Notes under the pieces: model-generated
The model's input: the letters and a program-made list of their open reading frames with translations, nothing else
Database searches by the model: none
What the model was told of the DNA's origin: nothing
Position numbers and translations under genes: made by a program
Part shown: positions 6,276 through 9,159 of the stretch, piece after piece
Position numbering within the stretch: the first letter of the stretch is position 1
How the letters are laid out: the number at the start of each line of letters is the position of its first letter
Source: an uncultured Alistipes sp.
GTDB lineage: Bacteria; Bacteroidota; Bacteroidia; Bacteroidales; Rikenellaceae
Length of the DNA stretch: 9,159 nt
Assembly (NCBI GenBank): GCA_900769525.1
Contig: CAAGGY010000004.1
Coordinates: 1 to 9,159, forward strand
Direction of reading: 5' to 3'

Positions 6276-7346
6276 ATGAAACCCAATAATAAAAATAGGC
6301 GACGTCGTGATTTGACATCCTATAATCCCGAGCGACTGCCAGAGATTCTTCCCCCTGAGGATGATCGACACCTTGTACATGTCTATGTCGAGGGCTATGA
6401 GGATGTGGCCTTTTGGCGTGGAATATTTGACCACTTCCGCAATCCATATCTGCGATTCGAGATATCGGTGCCCAATCGTGATGACCTGCCCAAGGGCAAG
6501 AAGGTGCTAATGTCGATGATTGATAAGGCTGATCCTGAGAATGTTATCTTGTGTGTAGACTCTGACTTCGACTATCTCTTTGATGGTGCTACAGAGCAGT
6601 CGCGTGAGGTGCTTCGTGCCGATAATATGTTTCACACCTATGTCTACGCCACGGAGAACTTCTTGTGCTATGCCCCATCGCTTCGTAATGTCTGTGTGAA
6701 GGCGACGAAAAACGATACCCGTATCTTCGATTTTGAACGTTTCTTTGCCGACTATTCGAGGGTCATATATCCGCTATTTTTGTGGTACGTCTACTCGGCA
6801 CAGCTCTCGCATGAGAGTGTCTTTACGCTTGCGGAGTTCAAGGCTTCGGTGCGTCTTGGCTATGTCGATATTCGCCATAATGGTGAGGGTACGTTGGCCT
6901 GGTTGCAACGTAATGTCGAGCGCCGACACATGGCTTTGGAGAGAGATAATCCTGAGATGATAGATGATGTCAAGCTCTTTGCTGATAAGCTGCAACAGCT
7001 TGGTGTTGTGAGTGATAACTGCTATATGTTCATGCACGGCCACACGCTTATGGATAATGTTGTTCTGGTTGTTCTGTCGGCTGTCTGCGAGAAGCTACGC
7101 CAGCTCTCTATTGCCAAAATACATGAGTCGAAGGTTGAGGGTGTGGCTCTTCAAAATGAGCTAAATAACTATACTAACACCTTGCGCTCAATTCGTGATG
7201 TTTTGCTCGATAACGAGAATTATACCTCGAGTCCGCTATATAAACGCCTTCGTGACGATATACAATCGTACCTTGATACGATGATTGCTCGTATTAAACA
7301 GCGACAAGAGCCACAAGTGATGCTAAGATGTAACTTTGAACCCTGA
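6276..7346 (+). CDS. DUF4435 domain protein (TOPRIM-like), stand-alone
   Basis: A 356-residue protein with no signal peptide or membrane segment and a basic start (KNRRRRD, 6-12). The N-terminal half shows the DUF4435 pattern: HVYVEGYEDVAFWRGIFD (35-52), KVLMSMIDKADPENVILCVDSDFDYLFD (76-103), and HTYVYATENFLCY (120-132). E39 of VEG-ED together with D95, D97 and D99 of VDSDFD match the acidic residues of TOPRIM folds, which bind metal in nucleases and primases. The C-terminal half contains MFMHGHTLMDNVV (251-263) and ends in predicted helices (about 280-345). Related DUF4435 proteins include AriB of the PARIS anti-phage system, which works with the ATPase AriA; no ATPase gene lies next to this one. 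It is transcribed divergently from yciH. A nuclease role is inference; the family call is from motifs only. Confidence 0.8.
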   Translation: MKPNNKNRRRRDLTSYNPERLPEILPPEDDRHLVHVYVEGYEDVAFWRGIFDHFRNPYLRFEISVPNRDDLPKGKKVLMSMIDKADPENVILCVDSDFDYLFDGATEQSREVLRADNMFHTYVYATENFLCYAPSLRNVCVKATKNDTRIFDFERFFADYSRVIYPLFLWYVYSAQLSHESVFTLAEFKASVRLGYVDIRHNGEGTLAWLQRNVERRHMALERDNPEMIDDVKLFADKLQQLGVVSDNCYMFMHGHTLMDNVVLVVLSAVCEKLRQLSIAKIHESKVEGVALQNELNNYTNTLRSIRDVLLDNENYTSSPLYKRLRDDIQSYLDTMIARIKQRQEPQVMLRCNFEP

Positions 7347-7555
7347 TAAACAGTCTTTTATCGTCAAAAATAAGTAGTTAATTTTATGAGTTATAACTTC
7401 TTTTAGGTTCTCTAAAAAGGCCCGATTTCAACTTATTTTGCATACTTTATTAATATTTTTCGATAAAAATGCTTGGAATATAAATTTATTTGCGTATATT
7501 TGTGTGCTGATATAGAGAACAAATAAAACAAAATAACCATAAAATACTTAAATTT
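7347..7555. other. 209-bp AT-rich intergenic region before the araC-family gene
   Basis: It holds the AraC-gene promoter at 7472-7502. It also has a 10-bp palindrome AGTTATAACT (7389-7398) and a weak hairpin TTTTAG/CTAAAA (7401-7406 with 7412-7417). No convincing terminator for the DUF4435 gene was seen: the small AT stem at 7345-7350/7357-7362 overlaps the stop codon and has no T-tract. No small gene is evident. Confidence 0.5.
7472..7502 (+). promoter_or_regulatory. Promoter of the araC-family regulator
   Basis: CTTG at 7472-7475 (one mismatch to the -33 box TTTG), a 19-bp spacer, then TATATTTG at 7495-7502, a perfect TAnnTTTG -7 box. This is the best promoter match in the window. Predicted transcription starts near 7508, giving a leader of roughly 48 nt, A-rich and without a Shine-Dalgarno sequence, before the ATG at 7556. 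Confidence 0.75.
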
Positions 7556-8428
7556 ATGTCAAACCATTGTCCAGCAACCTGCCACTCTTATACGGTGGAG
7601 CCTGAAGCCGGTTTTACCCATATTACCCTCAAAGAGGGTGAGAAGCTCATTGTTGACAGAGGTGATTACAATAGCTTGATTTTCTTGCTTGAGGGTAACT
7701 TTGAGATTACCTCGGAGGAGCGTCGTGACTATGCCGTGCGTGAAAAGCACTTCGTCTTCTGCTTCCGTGCATACCACTACGAGATTACAGCCCTCTCAGA
7801 TTGCGATATCGTCAAGGCGCACTTCATTACCGCTGGCGCTACCTGTGATATGATCCCATTCAACAGCATTGTTGGTAAGATTAAGAAGATTAACTATAAA
7901 TTTACTCAGGTGGCATTCAACGATGCTCTCGACTTGTTCTTGCGTACCATGAGAATGTATCTTGTCAACAAGATGAAGTGTAATCACCTGCATCGTGCGA
8001 AGATTCAGGAGATGTTCATCATCTTCAAGTTCTTCTTCACACCTCAGATTCAGTTGCGCACCTTCTACAACTTGTTCGATCGCAACCAGTCGTTTGCTTC
8101 GCTTGTGCGTAACAATGCGCCTCGTGTTAAGACCGTTGAGGAACTTGCCGACATCTGCGGTTTCAGTATTCAGCACTTCAACAATATGTTCAAGCAGGAG
8201 TTCAACGACACCCCTTATAGCTGGATGCAGAAGCAACGTATCGTTGAGATTGAGCGTCTGTTGACAGAGACAAACGTGCCGCTTAAGAGCATCATCAAGA
8301 TGTATAGCTTTACCAACCATGGCCACTTTGCCTTGTTCTGTCGTAAGTACTTGAAGAAGACTCCGTTGAAGATTCGTAAGGAGGCACGTGCACAGCGTGA
8401 GGCTATGCTCGCAGAGCAGCAGGCTTAA
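7556..8428 (+). CDS. AraC-family transcriptional regulator
   Basis: A 290-residue cytoplasmic DNA-binding protein. The N-terminal part (about 15-100) resembles the cupin-like sensor domain of AraC proteins, with alternating strands such as LIFLLEGNFEITS (41-53). A helical middle part (about 118-180) links to a C-terminal double helix-turn-helix domain: the first unit is KTVEELADICGFSIQHFNNMFKQEF (192-216) followed by PYSWMQKQRIVEIERLL (220-236); the second is VPLKSIIKMYSFTNHGHFALFCRKYLKKTPLKIR (241-274). The GFS--HFNNMFKQEF and F-NHGHFALFCRKYLKKTP patterns are the signature of the family. The ligand and targets are unknown; it is transcribed alone, between its own promoter and a strong terminator, so context does not name its regulon. 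The protein has eight cysteines (5, 9, 69, 83, 97, 142, 201, 262). Confidence 0.93.
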   Translation: MSNHCPATCHSYTVEPEAGFTHITLKEGEKLIVDRGDYNSLIFLLEGNFEITSEERRDYAVREKHFVFCFRAYHYEITALSDCDIVKAHFITAGATCDMIPFNSIVGKIKKINYKFTQVAFNDALDLFLRTMRMYLVNKMKCNHLHRAKIQEMFIIFKFFFTPQIQLRTFYNLFDRNQSFASLVRNNAPRVKTVEELADICGFSIQHFNNMFKQEFNDTPYSWMQKQRIVEIERLLTETNVPLKSIIKMYSFTNHGHFALFCRKYLKKTPLKIRKEARAQREAMLAEQQA

Positions 8429-8479
8429 GTGTCATCACGACGCTGTTGGTCTTCTAAAACAACTCCTGCACTATGATTT

Positions 8480-8498
8480 GTTGGTTGCGGGTTGGTTG
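8480..8498 (+). repeat. Short direct repeat GTTGGTTG in the araC 3' untranslated region
   Basis: GTTGGTTG occurs at 8480-8487 and 8491-8498, an 11-bp period, followed at once by AAAACAAC, which can pair with GTTG. It lies between the AraC stop codon and the terminator hairpin. No function is evident. Confidence 0.4.
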
Positions 8499-8507
8499 AA
8501 AACAACT

Positions 8508-8547
8508 ATTGGGAATGTTCTAAATCGAGAACATTCCCAATTTTATT
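8508..8547 (+). terminator. Intrinsic terminator of the araC-family gene
   Basis: A perfect 14-bp stem pairs 8508-8521 (ATTGGGAATGTTCT) with 8528-8541 around a 6-nt loop (8522-8527), followed by a T-rich run (TTTTATT, 8541-8547). It lies about 80 bp after the AraC stop codon. Confidence 0.93.
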
Positions 8548-8578
8548 ATCTAAGAATGTGATGATTTGTGGCATAAGC

Positions 8579-8609
8579 TTCGCTTTTTCACTTTTTTTGC
8601 GTATCTTTA
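8579..8609 (+). promoter_or_regulatory. Candidate promoter of the PSP1/RicT-like gene
   Basis: TTCG at 8579-8582 (one mismatch to TTTG), 19-bp spacer, TATCTTTA at 8602-8609 (one mismatch to TAnnTTTG). Predicted start of transcription is near 8615. The -7 box lies inside a 14-bp palindrome, GCGTATCTTTACGC (8599-8612; arms GCGTA/TACGC). Confidence 0.6.
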
Positions 8610-8626
8610 CGCCAAATTGTATATAT

Positions 8627-8658
8627 GGTGCCGAGGCACCCAATCAATAATATTGATT
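8627..8658 (+). repeat. Two adjacent palindromes in the leader of the PSP1/RicT-like gene
   Basis: GGTGCCGAGGCACC (8627-8640) is a perfect palindrome with a 2-nt centre, able to form a 5-bp GC-rich stem with a CGAG loop. One base later, AATCAATA (8642-8649) and TATTGATT (8651-8658) form a 17-bp perfect palindrome about A8650. Both lie after the predicted transcription start and just before the ATG at 8664, so they may act as RNA hairpins or as operator DNA. Confidence 0.65.
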
Positions 8659-8663
8659 TTACG

Positions 8664-9159
8664 ATGAGTTGTAATAAAAAACATACCCCTGAGATAGGAC
8701 GTGGATGTTGTTTCTGCGACTGTGGTAACGAGCTCGAGGCTGTGGCTATGGAGGGCTGCTACAAGTTGCATGAGACAAATTGGCTGGAGGAGTATCCAGA
8801 CAATATACCTACCGATATCTTTGAGATTAGATTTAAGAATACCAGACGCTCTTACTATCAGAACGTCAATAACCTCGATCTTAAGCGTGGCGATATCGTC
8901 GCTGTAGAGGCCCAGCCAGGCCACGACATCGGTATTGTGTCGCTCACGGGCGATATGGTTGCAAAGCAGATGCGCCGTGTGGGCTTCAATCCCCACAATG
9001 GCGAGTTTAAGAAGATCTACCGCAAGGCTCGTCCATACGATATTGAGCGTTGGCAGGAGGCTATCTCTCTCGAGCATGAGACCATGATTGCATCACGCCA
9101 GATTGCTGCCGATATGGGCCTTAATATGAAGATTGGCGATGTGGAGTATCAGGGCGATA
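8664..9159 (+). CDS. ricT: PSP1 domain protein, RicT/YaaT-like, 3' end outside window
   Basis: The first 165 residues are in the window; the frame is open to the right edge. The segment FEIRFKNTRRSYYQN (53-67), LKRGDIVAVEAQPGHDIGIVSLTG (73-96), IYRKARPYDIERW (118-130), LEHETMIASRQIAADMGLNMKIGDVEYQGD (136-165) is typical of Bacteroidota PSP1 proteins. In Bacillus, the relative RicT (YaaT) acts with RicA and RicF in an iron-sulfur complex affecting RNA processing and development; the role in Bacteroidota is less clear, so the symbol is by family. The N-terminus is unusually Cys-rich (C3, C15, C16, C18, C20, C32). An in-frame ATG at 8625 would add 13 residues, encoded by the palindromic leader; I prefer 8664 because the added stretch resembles regulatory DNA more than protein, but this is undecided. 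Confidence 0.9.
   Translation, partial: MSCNKKHTPEIGRGCCFCDCGNELEAVAMEGCYKLHETNWLEEYPDNIPTDIFEIRFKNTRRSYYQNVNNLDLKRGDIVAVEAQPGHDIGIVSLTGDMVAKQMRRVGFNPHNGEFKKIYRKARPYDIERWQEAISLEHETMIASRQIAADMGLNMKIGDVEYQGD

Noticed and set aside
6276..7346. A complete PARIS-type defence system
   Set aside because: Only the DUF4435 half is present; no AriA-like ATPase gene is found in the flanking sequence.
7345..7362. Hairpin as terminator of the DUF4435 gene
   Set aside because: The stem is only 6 bp of mostly A-T pairs, overlaps the stop codon and lacks a following T-tract.
7796..8326. Long open frame of 176 codons on the minus strand
   Set aside because: It lies wholly antisense to the AraC-family gene, has no recognisable domain, and arises from the codon bias of the real gene.
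8480..8513. Possible G-quadruplex in the GGTTGCGGGTTGG region
   Set aside because: Only three short G runs lie close together; a fourth suitable run is too far away to support the call.
8607..9077. Open frame of 156 codons on the minus strand
   Set aside because: Antisense to the PSP1/RicT-like gene, whose protein has clear family motifs.

Overview
The window reads as ordinary chromosomal DNA of a Bacteroidales bacterium (phylum Bacteroidota), perhaps an Alistipes/Rikenellaceae-type gut organism. The genus is a guess. The phylum call rests on protein content and on promoters that fit the Bacteroidota pattern (a -7 box TAnnTTTG or a near variant, about 19 bp after a TTTG-like -33 box, with little Shine-Dalgarno signal). 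No mobile element, CRISPR array, tRNA or rRNA gene was seen, and no gene-free stretch exceeds 300 bases.

Layout. (1) Positions 1-1952, minus strand: a two-gene exported unit, a PQQ-like beta-propeller protein (429-1952) followed 17 bp later by an alpha/beta-hydrolase esterase that runs off the left edge (1-411). (2) Positions 2182-4193, plus strand: pyrH (UMP kinase), a membrane-anchored TlpA-type thioredoxin, and frr (ribosome recycling factor), closed by a strong hairpin at 4221-4252 that can also serve the convergent gene. (3) Positions 4278-6188, minus strand: a SUI1/YciH-type translation factor followed by a type I glutamine synthetase. (4) Positions 6276-7346, plus strand: a stand-alone DUF4435 (TOPRIM-like) protein, divergent from yciH across an 87-bp region with overlapping promoters and a 22-bp palindrome. 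(5) Positions 7556-8428, plus strand: an AraC-family regulator with its own promoter and a strong terminator. (6) From 8664 to the right edge, plus strand: the N-terminal half of a PSP1/RicT-like protein, preceded by three closely spaced palindromes.

Most of the window is housekeeping: nucleotide supply (pyrH), translation (frr, yciH), nitrogen assimilation (glnA) and envelope functions. I do not see a convincing new multi-gene system. The best items for a second look are the orphan DUF4435/TOPRIM gene, the palindromic leader of the PSP1/RicT gene, the overlapping divergent promoters at 6188-6276, and the thioredoxin gene lying between pyrH and frr.
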